Shown piece by piece: positions 11,595-23,417 of a stretch of DNA of 64,000 nt. A program made the position numbers and the translations under genes. The stretch is from Plantago major. Lineage: Eukaryota > Streptophyta > Magnoliopsida > Lamiales > Plantaginaceae. The DNA lies in the NCBI GenBank assembly GCA_026545765.1, contig CM048841.1, forward strand, positions 25,517,397 through 25,581,396, written 5' to 3'. Under the pieces are notes generated by a model. It did no database searches. It saw only the letters and a program-made list of their open reading frames with translations, and was not told the origin of the DNA. Numbering within the stretch: position 1 is the first letter of the stretch; each line of letters begins with the position of its first letter.

Positions 11595-13433
11595 ATGCAT
11601 TCATGTTCAGATCAATTAGCAGCTGCTACCAGAAGTGTTAAAGAGCAATTTGCAGGAGAAAAGCAAGAAGAAAATTTTCATGTTTTGGCTGTTGATGACA
11701 GTCTTGTTGACAGAAAACTCTTGGAGAGGCTTCTCTCTGCCTCTTCATATCAAGGTAGGTATTACGAGTACATTGTCTGGGTCACATGTGCGACCGACCA
11801 GGTCATTTAGATGCGAATGAAACCGGTTTTACAATTTGTTAGGTGTAAACAAAATACTATCTTATAATCTACCAGATAGTTTTCCTGAATTTTAACTTGA
11901 GTGGTTAAAATTTTCTTTTTGGGATTAAGCCTTGATAAAATATTATGATGCAGTAACATGTGTGGATTCTGGAGACAAGGCTTTAGAGTACCTTGGATTG
12001 CTTGATAATATTCAAGAAGAAGAAGCAGCTTCAGCTTCATCATGTTCATTTTCATCAAAGTCATGTCAGCAAAAACTGGTAAGAAAAATAATTGCATACA
12101 AGATTTATTTTTCAATGAGTAATTGCTTACACATTTTAATTGAGAAATGCAAATATACTTTGTGAAGTAGCTTCTTATTATGCATACATTTTTAAGGGGA
12201 ACCATATAAAACCTGCTTTACAATTAAACTGTAGAACTCATTTGGTTCGCGCTGGCTTATGTGATTTATCAGGACCGGTCCAAAGATTTCGAGGCCCCAG
12301 CGAAATTTTCAAAATGGACCCCACATATCATTATATTAAAAATAATAAAAAATTCATATATAAAAATTAATAAAATTGTATACATAATATATCACTTTGA
12401 AAATGTAACATTTCAAGTGTTATTTGAAACAAAATCATATATTAACTTTTTATAACATATTTTTAATCATATTTTTAATTTTCTCGATCTGTAATCTTGA
12501 AATTGAGTAGCCTTAAAATCAAAGTCATGTCTTGAATATCCGCGTAGAACTAGCCATCTGAGATTTATAACGGGAATTCAGTTGTAAATAAACTCAATTG
12601 TAAAATTAAGTTTTTTTGTACTTTATATTTCAAAGGGATGATTGAAGATTGGTTTTCAAGTATGTTCAAGTGATAATTGGTGTATTGCAGGTGTCAAAAG
12701 TAAACCTAATTATAACTGACTATAGCATGCCTGGAATCACTGGGTACGATTTGCTCAAGAAAGTAAAGGTTAGCATTTCCTTACAACACAAGTACACAAC
12801 CTTGTAAGTTGGTTTACAAGATTAATTGATAAATTAACTGATTAGTCCGTTTGATTTGGATTGTATTGCAGGAGTCCTCTTGGAAAGATATCCCAGTCAT
12901 AGTAGTGTCGTCAGAGGATGTACCTTCAAGAATTAACATGTTAGTTTCTTATTCTTCCCAATTTAGATCTTTTCAGTATTCTTAAAGAACATTGAATTTA
13001 TTTAATGCATGTGAGTTTGTGACGATGAGTATATTCTTGGAGAAAATTGAAATTATGATATTTGTTATGGCACAAGATGAATAGTGTAAAGTTATCACAG
13101 ATCAATCAAATTTAGTTCCACCAATATTGTAACTTTTGGTCAAACAGGTGCTTGGAAGGAGGAGCACTAGAGTTCCTGCTGAAACCTGTAAAACTATCTG
13201 ATTTGAGCAAAATTCACTCACATCTCCTCAACTCCAAATCCAATTGTAATTACACCAACATTGATAATACATTTGACCACCCTATTTGCAATCATGAAAC
13301 TGATGCAGCAGATAACAATAATAATCCTCTATCCTGTTCTTCACCTTTCTCTTTCCCTGCACTATCCATGTCAAACTCGTTTAGTCCCATCTTCTCTCGA
13401 TCTGTGAGGTCGGAGCTCTGGAGGCGGTGGTGA
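11595..13433 (+). CDS. type-A cytokinin response regulator (ARR8/ARR9-like)
   Basis: Single-domain receiver of the cytokinin two-component relay; type-A members accept phosphate from histidine phosphotransfer proteins and dampen cytokinin signalling. Exons 11595-11754, 11954-12078, 12691-12768, 12872-12939 and 13148-13433 join to 717 nt, 238 residues, all with GT..AG borders. Visible receiver residues are the acidic pair D34-D35 (VLAVDDS), the phosphoacceptor D105 (IITDYSMPG), S134 (IVVSS) and K156 (LLKPVK). A Ser/Glu-rich insert (about residues 70-95) separates beta-2 from beta-3, and a Ser/Asn-rich tail follows about residue 168. There is no Myb/GARP domain, which excludes type B. It looks intact. 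Intron 2 (12079-12690) carries a transposon-like insert. The exact ARR orthologue cannot be fixed from here. Confidence 0.9.
12270..12570. mobile_element. non-autonomous DNA element in an intron
   Basis: It begins CAGGACCGGTCCAAAGATTT and continues CGAGGCCCC, then an AT-rich body containing ATATCACTTTGAAAATG and AAGTGTTATTT. The same succession, inverted, is found at about 48420-48608 in an intron of the SPL gene. The right end is not clear. CAGGG(C/A)CGG-like ends occur in plant hAT elements, but the class is a guess. Confidence 0.4.
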
Positions 13434-13880
13434 CGGAAGATGCTATCGTGGTGGTTACAATGATGAGTCTGAGGCAGAAGCCTGAATTGAAGGTCCCGGT
13501 GATGGATTTAGTGGTGTTAGCCTCTGCGAGGGGTTCTACAACCATGGATGATCCTACCGTCCTCGCCCGTCATTCTTGGTATCATGTTTATACTTCGAAC
13601 CAGGCCTTTAATATGCATAGGTAGTTATATTTGTAGTGTTATGTCCGTCGAACAAATGTAATAGACCAATTTTGGTTGGATGAAATAAGCAGTGTATTAC
13701 CATATTTTTCTACCTTTCATTTATTTGCATTACATGTATTATGGTATATGAAAGCTTGAACAACTATCTAGCATAAAACAAGATGGGTCATTTAACTTTT
13801 TGTTTGATATACATTGGATCATTTAACTTTTTGTTTATATGTAACGATTCCACCTCTATTCAATTAAGATACGACTATTT
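13434..13880. other. 3' flank of the response regulator
   Basis: Probable 3'UTR with an open frame (13427-13624) that overlaps the stop codon and has no recognised relatives. Two copies of TCATTTAACTTTTTGTTT lie at 13787-13842. Bases 13876-13880 (TATTT) are the left target duplication of the following Copia element. Confidence 0.4.
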
Positions 13881-16800
13881 TGTTAGTGTTTAGGGATGTA
13901 GAAATGGCAATTCTGGACTTCCAGTCACAATATAATTGCTTTCTTAAAGCGTAATTCGCCCCCACTATCAGTGTACAACAGGGTTGTAGCGAATCGCCCC
14001 CAGGATACAAGGAAGCCCAGAAAATCTGTATGTTTGACTACGGAATGTACTTTCGGAATCAAACTCAAGAACTGGAATAAGCAGTAAAAGAAATGCTACA
14101 GAAACAACTATTGCATATATTTTTTCCGTAGCATGAGGGAGAGATAGAAGGTTACGTGTTTTTCAATGCAAACCTTCCTATTTATAGATTTCAAGAGTAT
14201 GCGAAGAGACACAACTCTCGAAAACGGATAAGATGAATCTGATGGATCTGGATTAAATCTTATCCATTGGATCACACCTTTTCAAACCAACGGTCATGAT
14301 TAAATGACTGTTGGTTCAAATTTAAAAAGCTGTTGGCTTTTCCCGGGTTAAACTTGACTGCGGGATTATTCTCTAGATTAAATCCTGACCGTATAAATTT
14401 TAAACAAAATTAACCGCCGAGATCGATGAGCGATGCAAGCGTGCAAAGTGCTATGTGCGCCTAACAAAAACGACATAAAAGCGCCACATGCGCCACGCGC
14501 CCGTGGCACGGGCTCGGGCACGCGCGTGTGGCCCTGCCAAGTGCACCTACTTAATGATTAGTATACACATCATTAATGCACTTCCATAGATAAACTAAAC
14601 TTTCCACACTTACTTTTCCCATGTGGGACAAAGTGCATTAGTTTATTTATTATTTCACACTTTCCATGTGGGACAAGAAGTAATAGTTTATATTACTTCA
14701 CACTTTCCAAAGCTCATCATTCAATTGCAATGTGGGACATTGATTACCCATCTATTCCATAATTTATTCTTGGAAATCTCCCACAATTCTCCACCATTTC
14801 CAAAAATAAATTTCTTTCAAAAGAAATATGCATAAATGAAGGTGTCTCTCGACTTGAACCTTCACTTAGTGAAAACTCATCAATGTTAATCAGAATACGC
14901 ATATATAGTAGACAAGTCTTTGAACTAGCGATTCGAAAATGACTAACCGGATAAATCTCACACATACTCTTTCACTTATTCTTCGTTCTAAGAAGCCGAC
15001 ACCTTAACAGCCATGTGTCTATATCCTGGCATGATGAATGAATTTTAGAGTTAAAGTCCAAACTCTAATGAAGCGGCTCACTTCTTTCGCTCATTTAGGT
15101 AGACTCGTCAAGAATGCCCTTGTAACCAAAGCATTCCAACAACTAGTGTTTACAAGTCTATTAAGAGTCTTAAACTCAGCCTCACCTGAATGTTACAAGT
15201 ACCAAGCACTTTCCCTTGGAATGGATTTGATAAAATTCTTAAGTGCTTTCCAGTCATAAGATGAAGTATTTGACTCATTGAACCCAAGCTTGATATTTCA
15301 AGTATTGGGTTGAGGTTCCTCCATGTATGACTATTGTTTAATGGACTTTAGTCCCATCCCTCTTGAGGTCTTATAAACCATTTCCCTTGCAAGACCTTTT
15401 GTTAAAGGATCAGCTAAATTAGCTGCAGACCTCACATAACTGATTGTGATTATTCCATCACTAATCATTTTCCTCACAACACTATGTCTTAAACCAATAT
15501 GTCTAGATTTTCCATTATAGACGTGACTATAAGCTCTAGACAATGTGGCTTGACTGTCACAGTGTAGAGAAACTGGTGGCATTGGTTTAGGCCATACTTG
15601 AATTTCCAATAGCAAATTCCTTAGCCATTCTGCCTCTTTACTGGTAGAAGCTAATTCTATAAATTCAGATGCCATAGTTGAGTCAGTTATACATGACTGC
15701 TTCTTGGATCCCCATGATATTGCTCCACCGCCAAGAGTAAAGATCCACCCACTTGTGGAACTTCCATCATTTTGAGTTATCCAACTAGCATAAGTGAATC
15801 CTTCCAAGACAATTGGATAGCCATTATAGCACAATCCATAATGAATGGTCTTTTTCAAGTATTGAAAGACCCTAAACATTGCCCTCCAATGTTCTCTACT
15901 AGGATTATGAGTATACTTACATAATTTACCAACTGCAAATGTGATATCTGGTCGGGTACATGTCATGCAATACATTAGATTTTCGATTGCACTAGCATAT
16001 TCAAGTTGGGAATATGCTCTTCCATCATTAGGCACCAACTTAGTACTAGAATCAAACGGAGTACTAGCAGGTGTACAGTCAAAGTAATTGAATTTCTTCA
16101 ATACTTTCTCAAGGTAGTGAGATTGACTCAGTATGATGCCTTCATGATTCCGTATTATTTTAATTCCTAAAATAACATCAACAATACCCAGATCTTTCAT
16201 ATCAAAATTTGCAGATAGGAAAGTCTTGATGTTATTAACTTGTTCAAAATCAGTACCAAAGATGAGCATGTCATCTACATAGAAACAAATTATAACACCT
16301 TTATTATTTGAGAACGCTATAGACACACTTATCAGATTGATGTATCATTGTATCTTGAACCCATTTGACAACAAAACAGTGTCAAATTTTTCGTGCCATT
16401 GTTTAGGTGCTTGCTTAAGTCCATAGAGAGACTTGATCAATTTACACACCTTCTTTTCTTGCCCTTTCATGATAAAACCTTCAAGCTGATCCATATAAAT
16501 TTCTTCATCCAATTCACCATTTAAGAATGCTGTCTTAACATACATTTGGTGAATTTCAAATTTATAGATGGAGGACAATGCAATGAGAAGCCTTATTGTT
16601 GCAATTCGAGCTACTGGTGCATAAGTATCAAAGTAGTCGATGCCTTCCTTTTGGGTAAAGCCCTTTGCGACTAAACTTGCCTTAAACTTTTCAATGGTTC
16701 CATCAACTTTCATTTTCTTCTTGAAAATCCACTTACATCCTATTAGTTTGAAACCAGGAGGTAAGTTAACCAATTTTCAAGTCTTATTTCCCATGATGGA

Positions 16801-19603
16801 ATCCATTTCATCGTTTATTGCCTCTTCCCAAAAACTCGCATCTTGAGACTTCATAGCCTCTTGATACGTTTTTGGATCCGGTTCACCTTGCCAGGCAACA
16901 AAGATTTCATTGACTTGACTTTTCCTTGTACCTTCCACGAGATACATTTGAAAGTCAGGTTCAAAGTCTTTCTTGACTCGAACTCTCTTGCTTCTTCTAG
17001 GCTCTTCAATTTCTTTTTCAGTTTCCTTTGAATCTACCTCAGAAGGTTTATTTTCTGAAATTCTAGGAACCGAAGAGAACCTTGTTTCATCGAAAATGGC
17101 ATCTCGTGATTCAATAATAGTGTTTACACTAACTGCATAGTTTGGTTCAATAACCATGAATCTGTAAGCTTTACTATTCAAAGCATAACCAAGGAATACA
17201 CATTCAACTCCCCTTTCTCCTAATTTGTTTCTCTTAGGTTCAGAGAGTTTTACTACAGCCCTACATCCCCAAACTTTTAAGTACTTCAAGTTTGGTTTTC
17301 TCTTCTTCCACAATTCGTATGGTGTAACAGGATTTTGCTTGGTAAGCACTCTGTTCAAAACATGACAAGCTGTTAAAAGTGCCTCTCCCCAAAATCCTTT
17401 ACTCATTCCAGATTTGGACAACATAGCATTAACCATTTCCGTTAATGTCCTATTTTTCCGTTCTGCAATACCATTTTGCTGTGGAGTATAGGGTGCAGTA
17501 ACTTCATGTATTATTCCAACACTTTCGAAGTATGTTGGATCATAGTATACACCACCTCTATCAGTTCTAAGTCTTTTGATAGAAGTACCACATTGATTCT
17601 CAACTTCTGCTTTGAATACTTTAAACTTGTCTAATGCTTCATGTTTATGATTGATGAGATAAACATAACATAAACGAGAATGATCATCTATGAAAGAAAC
17701 ATAATAACGTTTTCCTCCTCGAGTGGGAGTACTATGAAAATCACATAAGTCACTGTGAATAAGTTTCAACAAAACAAAATTTCTTTCAGCTTTAGGAAAA
17801 GGCATTCTATTTATTGTAAGCATGCAAGTATGACATTTACTAACATCATTCTCAATTTTAGGAATTAAACCTAGATTAACCATGCGATGCAACTTTCTGA
17901 AATTAACATGTCCTAATCTATCATGCCATAAAGAAGAAGAATCAAGCAAGTAAGCAGAACCAGAACTTTTATTAGCATAGCCATCTGTTACATTGAGTTT
18001 GAACTTTCCCTCATACAGATATCCCTTTCCTACAAAATCCCCTCCCTTAGTCAACACAAATTTGTCGGACTCAAAGACTAGCTTAAAGCCAAATTTGTTC
18101 AGCAGACTGCCTGACACAAGATTCTTCCTAATCTCTGGTACATGGTACATATCAGTCAGGGTGGAGCATTTCCAGAAGTGAACTCGAGCAGCACTTTTCC
18201 TTTTCCTTTGACAGCGGTTGCTTCACCATTTCCCAAGTAGACAATAGTGCCATCTTCTTCTGGAGTGTACTCCACAAACATGGATTTGTCTTCGCAGACA
18301 TGCCTTGGTACTCCAGAGTCAATCCACCAAGATAGGTCACTCTCAAGAAGATTGACCTCAGAAACAGTTGCCACAAACTTGTTGCCTTCAGATTTTTCAT
18401 CTGTTTTCTGTTTCTTTTTCTTCTTGAGAGATCTGGACAGTCTTTCTTCATATGGCCAGTTTCACCACATTTCCAACATGCACCATTTTTCTTCTTTTTG
18501 TTGGAATTGTGCTTCTGCTTTGAGTTTTTCTCTTTGGAATGTTTGTGATTCAGTTTGCTCGGACCTTCCTCCAACATAAGAACCTTGGAGCCATATCCAC
18601 CATCTCCACCATCACAGAGTCGGTCTTCTTCTTCAATTTTCAGATGGCTTTCAAGATCTGCAAGAGACATTTCTTCTTTGTTATGTTTAAGTTCCTTCCT
18701 GGTAGCTTTCCAGGAAAGAGGAAGTTTGTATATGATAGCAGTAACAATAATAGACTCGTCCATAGTCAGTGCATGTTGTTTAAACTGATTGACAATTTGC
18801 TTCAGTTCATAAAATTGCTCAAGTACTTTCCTATTGTCTACCATAACATAGCGGAAGAACTTACTGGTGATAAATTTCTTACTTGTCGCATCTTCCACCA
18901 GGTTTGTTTTCTCCAATTCCTTCCAGACCTCCTTAGCCGTCTGCTTCTCATGGTACATGTCGACAGTGTGTCTGACAGCGAATTGCAGATGTGGCCCTTG
19001 CAGTAATAGTCATCTTGTTCCCATTTCAGCCTGTTCCTTGTTTGTGCAACCGTCTCATCATCTGCCTGTTCTGGTTTTGGAGTGGTCAGAACATACACTA
19101 CGCCTAATTGCGCCAACAGGAAGTGCAACTTCTTTTGCCAGCGTTTGAAGTTGTCACCTTCGAATTTCTCCAACTTGACAATGTTGGTCGCAAACTCCTT
19201 CAATGAATGTCTCCATCCATCTCAAACAGCAACAGAATTACGCTTTAAGATTGTTAGTGCTTAGGGATGTAGAAATGGCAATTCTGGACTTCCAGTCACA
19301 ATATAATCGCTTTCCTTAAAGCGTAATTCGCCCCCACTATTAGTGTACAACAGGGTTGCAGCGAATCTGTATGTTTGACTACGGAATGTACTATCGGAAT
19401 CAAACTCAAGAACTGGAATAAGCAGTAAAAGAAATGCTACAGAAACAATATCTACAGATTTTATGGGCTTCCTTGTATCCTGGGAGCGATTTGCTGCAAT
19501 CCTGTTGTACACTGATAGTGGGGGCGAATTACGCTTTAAGGAAAGCGATTATATTTTGACTGGAAGTCCAAAATTGCCATTTCTACATCCCTAAACACTA
19601 ACA
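13881..19603 (-). mobile_element. Ty1/Copia LTR retrotransposon, broken
   Basis: A 5.7-kb element on the minus strand between TATTT duplications (13876-13880 and 19604-19608). Parts in element order: gag with a CCHC knuckle (about 19200-18160), protease and integrase (about 18150-16780; pre-integrase SLWHDRLGH, integrase core, FLGY), reverse transcriptase and RNase H (about 16770-15330; YVDDMLIFG). The 3' LTR is about 13881-14785, preceded by a purine-rich tract. The opposite terminus (19252-19603) holds only about 195 bp of the LTR followed by an inverted LTR end. The two direct LTR stretches differ by only a few per cent apart from a short gap, suggesting insertion within a few million years. 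The coding part has about four or five breaks, so it is a fossil. No standard primer-binding site is recognisable next to the right end. Confidence 0.9.
19252..19603. repeat. inverted-repeat terminus of the Copia fossil
   Basis: The segment starts TGTTAGTGCTTAGGG and ends CCCTAAACACTAACA. Its left arm (about 19252-19447) matches the outer part of the other LTR (13881 onward) in direct orientation. Its right arm (about 19453-19603) is the same LTR tip turned around. The whole therefore forms a large palindrome directly beside the target duplication. Confidence 0.85.
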
Positions 19604-19608
19604 TATTT

Positions 19609-20600
19609 GGGCCGGTGCAGTTATGCATGACTTGGACACACAATCTTACATCACAATAGTATAATACTATTGTTTGTTTTGGGTTGGAGTCCTCACAGAT
19701 TTACTTTTTGAATCATCCAAAAAGCCTCATACTATTATGTGAGATTGATAGTCTATTTATATACCCCTTTTCCCCACTCGCTCTTAATAGATGTGGAATA
19801 GGGGCATTATAGTAGAATTGAGTCAACGATGTATCATATGTTCTGGGTTTTGATATGACAACAAAGTCGTCACTGTTTCTCTTTTGCAAAGCGTGTGAGT
19901 TGGTCTCCAATGATAAATTATCAGAGAGATTAGAATAAGCACACCCTATATCGTTTATGTTGGGTAATTTGTATATAACCGGGGCTGGTGTATCGAGATT
20001 GATAACTGGACAAAGCACAAGAACACAATATTTAATAAGCTCTTAAGCATAGTGTTGTCCCTCGGTCCTTAAGATTTCATTTGCCACGCTCTGATGCCAA
20101 CGGTTCGATAGCAAACAGTCTCCAAAGATAGAACAACAGGTGAGTTTGTAACCTAGCACTAGATACAAACTCGAGTGGCCTACTACAATATGAAAAATTG
20201 AAGAACATCCAACACCCGCCAAGTATCAGAATAGAAACTCTATTTTATACTTCTTTATCCTTCATTACGGTTAGAAAATTCCATGGAAATTCGTATCCAA
20301 CGTTGTCCAAAATTAGCAAGTTAATTAGGACTGGAACTCCGTAAAAGATAATTATCTGGGGATCCTCTACAATTCTCCTAAAAGAGAATATGGAATTGGA
20401 TGATTAAAAACGAAGTGGGGGAGCCCTATATATAGATATCGAAAGGATGGGAGAAAGAGACGCAATTGTTCACCATTAATTGTCTGCGACCGAACTGCTA
20501 TGTACCATTTTCGTTCACATGTACGAATTATTGTATGATTAGGCTCATTCTTCGATACGAGCAAGTATAAGATAAAATTCAACAAAGATCCAACTTAATG
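19609..20600 (-). mobile_element. possible leader/LTR remnant of a second retroelement
   Basis: GCTCTGATGCCAA at 20088-20100 is close to the complement of the tRNA-Met primer-binding site TGGTATCAGAGC, suggesting the start of a minus-strand LTR element whose LTR would lie to the right. No coding domain can be recognised and the borders are unknown. If real it is an old, strongly decayed fossil. Confidence 0.25.
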
Positions 20601-21034
20601 AAATTAATGAATTTTCGGATGAAAAAACGGCGGAAATCTAGTTTAGAGGCAGGCTCACCATCATATATTTCCAGATCATGTTTACTCTAGACTAGCTTAT
20701 TTCACGTAAATGCGAATGTGTATTACCGTATGTATAAAATAGATTCACTACTCGTATAAAAGCTCGACTCTTGACAGCTTTCATAAGAAAAGTAGTAATA
20801 CGCTATTTAATCGGTTACTCCGTCCCGATCAAAACTTGACAAATTCCCCTTTGAGAAGTGTCATACATGTAACGGAGTGTGGTTGGTGAACCCATAGATC
20901 ACCGACGATATTCACCCACCAAGTGCAAATCCAGCCGTCCATATTCATTCTATCTCTCACCTTAGCCGTCGATCATCAGTGTGCTGTAATCGCGTCCAGA
21001 TTCCTTCCAGCAAGTGAAACCCTTTCTTTTTTCC
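20600..21034. other. upstream DNA of SAMS
   Basis: AT-rich DNA with an isolated Stowaway-like end (CTCCGTCCCGATCAAAAC at about 20818). Bases 20900-21030 are pyrimidine-rich and probably include the proximal SAMS promoter. Confidence 0.3.
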
Positions 21035-21042
21035 CTATAAAT
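21035..21042 (+). promoter_or_regulatory. TATA box of SAMS
   Basis: CTATAAAT within TCCCTATAAATCTCCC. It lies about 50 bases before the 5'UTR donor site, so transcription should begin near 21065. Confidence 0.55.
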
Positions 21043-21086
21043 CTCCCATTTCTCACACCCGCCATCTTCACACCACCCAACTTAAG

Positions 21087-21657
21087 GTACTTCCTCTTCT
21101 TCGCTACTACTGTAATTCTCTTTTCCAGCCTCCTTATTCATCCTCTATGTATTTCTTGCGTTTATGATTTCATGTTATGCTATGCTTCTTGTATGTACAA
21201 TTGTACTGTTCAACTTTTATTCCCCAGATTTTATGCGTTTAGTGTCTTTTGCTTGTAGTGATTTTACACGGATTTTCGCCATTGGGTATTTCCCTTACTT
21301 AGTTTTCTGCAGATCTTCGATGGGTTTTGCTAAAGTTCCAATTTTTATGCTTATGATAATTGCTAGTTAGTAGATCTGTGTTCTTGTAAAGCTTATATTC
21401 TGATTCATGTGATGACCTTGATCTACACTTCACAGTGTTAATTTGAATCTATGATCTGGTGAATAACTGAAGAATTTATGTTTCACTCTCTCAATTGAGT
21501 GTAGTTCAGTTAGATTCTTGGGGGAGATTCGTTTTTCTATATACTGTGTTTTAAACCGTTCTGAAATTTCATTGTTGATTGCAAAGTTCATTTCATTGAG
21601 GTTCTAAACAATCACTGTTTTGCTGATTGACTCTTCTTTTCATTTTGGCATTTTTAG
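21087..21657 (+). other. 5'UTR intron of SAMS
   Basis: Donor AAG|GTACTT at 21087 and acceptor TTTTTAG| at 21657, a 571-base T-rich intron 17 bases before the start codon. A leader intron in this position is usual for plant SAMS genes and often raises expression. Short open frames inside it are not genes. Confidence 0.7.
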
Positions 21658-21674
21658 TTTTGAAGAATCGTAAG

Positions 21675-22856
21675 ATGGAGACTTTCTTGTTTACATCCGA
21701 GTCCGTGAACGAGGGACACCCCGACAAGCTCTGCGATCAGATCTCCGACGCAGTTCTTGATGCTTGCCTCTCTCAAGACCCCGAGAGCAAGGTGGCTTGC
21801 GAGACTTGCACCAAGACTGATATGGTGATGGTGTTCGGGGAGATCACCACCAAAGCTGATGTTGATTACGAGAAGATAGTCCGCAACACTTGCCGCGAGA
21901 TTGGTTTCATTTCCAATGACGTTGGTTTGGATGCTGACAACTGCAAGGTTCTTGTCAACATTGAACAGCAGAGTCCTGATATTGCCCAGGGTGTCCACGG
22001 TCACTTGACCAAGAAACCGGAGGAGATTGGTGCTGGTGATCAGGGCCACATGTTTGGCTATGCTACTGATGAGACACCCGAGTTGATGCCTCTTAGCCAT
22101 GTTCTGGCAACGAAACTCGGCGCTAAGCTTACTGAGGTTCGCAAGAACGGAACTTGCCCCTGGTTGAGGCCTGATGGCAAGACTCAAGTGACCGTTGAGT
22201 ATTACAATGAGGATGGTGCGATGGTTCCTATCCGTGTTCACACGGTCCTGATCTCGACTCAGCACGATGAGACTGTTACAAACGATGAGATTGCTGCTGA
22301 TTTGAAGAAGCATGTGATTACGCCGGTGATCCCTGAGAAGTATTTGGATGAGAAGACTATCTTCCACCTCAATCCTTCAGGAAGGTTCGTGATCGGTGGA
22401 CCTCATGGAGATGCTGGTCTTACGGGACGTAAGATCATCATTGATACCTATGGAGGATGGGGAGCTCATGGAGGCGGTGCTTTCTCTGGAAAGGACCCTA
22501 CAAAGGTGGACCGTAGTGGAGCTTACATTGTTAGGCAAGCGGCTAAGAGCATAGTTGCTGGAGGATTGGCCAGGAGGTGCATTGTGCAGGTGTCATATGC
22601 CATCGGTGTGCCTGAGCCGTTGTCGGTGTTTGTGGACACTTACGGTACTGGAAAGATTCCGGATAAGGAAATTCTTCAACTTGTGAAGGAGAACTTTGAT
22701 TTCAGGCCTGGTATGATTTCCATCAACCTGGATCTTAAGAGGGGATCTGGTAACAGGTTCTTGAAGACTGCTGCTTATGGGCATTTTGGAAGAGATGATC
22801 CTGATTTCACCTGGGAAGTTGTCAAGCCTCTCAAGCATGACAAGGTTCAAGCTTAA
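21675..22856 (+). CDS. SAMS: S-adenosylmethionine synthase
   Basis: Makes S-adenosylmethionine from methionine and ATP, supplying methyl groups and the precursor of ethylene, polyamines and nicotianamine; mainly cytosolic. One uninterrupted coding exon of 393 residues, the normal plant length. Visible motifs are GHPDK (14-18), the signature [12 protein letters not shown] (119-130) and the glycine-rich [17 protein letters not shown] (266-282), with the conserved end [14 protein letters not shown]. The open frame runs 16 codons further upstream, but that part lies across the leader-intron acceptor and [18 protein letters not shown] is the family's N-terminus. Codon third positions are richer in G and C than the neighbouring genes, as in highly expressed genes. 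The paralogue number cannot be fixed. Confidence 0.97.
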   Translation: METFLFTSESVNEGHPDKLCDQISDAVLDACLSQDPESKVACETCTKTDMVMVFGEITTKADVDYEKIVRNTCREIGFISNDVGLDADNCKVLVNIEQQSPDIAQGVHGHLTKKPEEIGAGDQGHMFGYATDETPELMPLSHVLATKLGAKLTEVRKNGTCPWLRPDGKTQVTVEYYNEDGAMVPIRVHTVLISTQHDETVTNDEIAADLKKHVITPVIPEKYLDEKTIFHLNPSGRFVIGGPHGDAGLTGRKIIIDTYGGWGAHGGGAFSGKDPTKVDRSGAYIVRQAAKSIVAGGLARRCIVQVSYAIGVPEPLSVFVDTYGTGKIPDKEILQLVKENFDFRPGMISINLDLKRGSGNRFLKTAAYGHFGRDDPDFTWEVVKPLKHDKVQA

Positions 22857-23417
22857 TTAGTAGCTACATTTGCAATAGATTATGCAAAATATGCTGAATT
22901 AGTTTTTGGACTGGTGTTTAACTGTCCTTGTTTCTTATGCCTTGAGAATATAATGTTATAATTTTTTTGTTTGGTTTGAAGTGTTGTTGCTTTGTCTGGT
23001 CAAATGATTATGATCTCTCAATCATATGGATTTATACAAAACTTTAGATGAAAGCATTTGATTCTCATTTCTTGTGGTAATCCTTGATCAAATAGAGTAT
23101 ACAAAATGGCTTAAACAAGATAATTGGACCAAATGATTTGTCTGGTTGCAAGATAATATTTCTTTTGAATAATCTAGCAGAAGAATAATCTAGCAGGGGA
23201 TTATTCAAGAATGTGATTTCACGAACAGCCCACCCTGACCTGAGATCTAAGAAAAGTTGTGAATTCCCCTTTTGTACGCGGCCTAAACACTCTCTATCGT
23301 GAACCAAACACTCTATCGTGAAACTACTCGCAATGAGGAACTTGGAAGCAGAGCACTAGTATTAGACAATAGTTGCAGAAAATTAATCAAGATACACAAA
23401 AAACATTTATAAATCAC
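22857..23417. other. shared 3' region of SAMS and the ABC transporter
   Basis: 561 bases between two convergent stop codons. AT-rich, with an AATCTAGCAG direct duplication at about 23169-23198. No coding signal. Confidence 0.5.

Noticed and set aside
13427-13624. 65-codon frame overlapping the response regulator stop
   Set aside because: Lies in the probable 3'UTR, has no known relatives, and the upstream receiver protein is already complete.
21654-22367. 237-codon open frame on the minus strand
   Set aside because: It is the antisense shadow of the GC-rich SAMS coding exon. Its protein has no recognisable domain.
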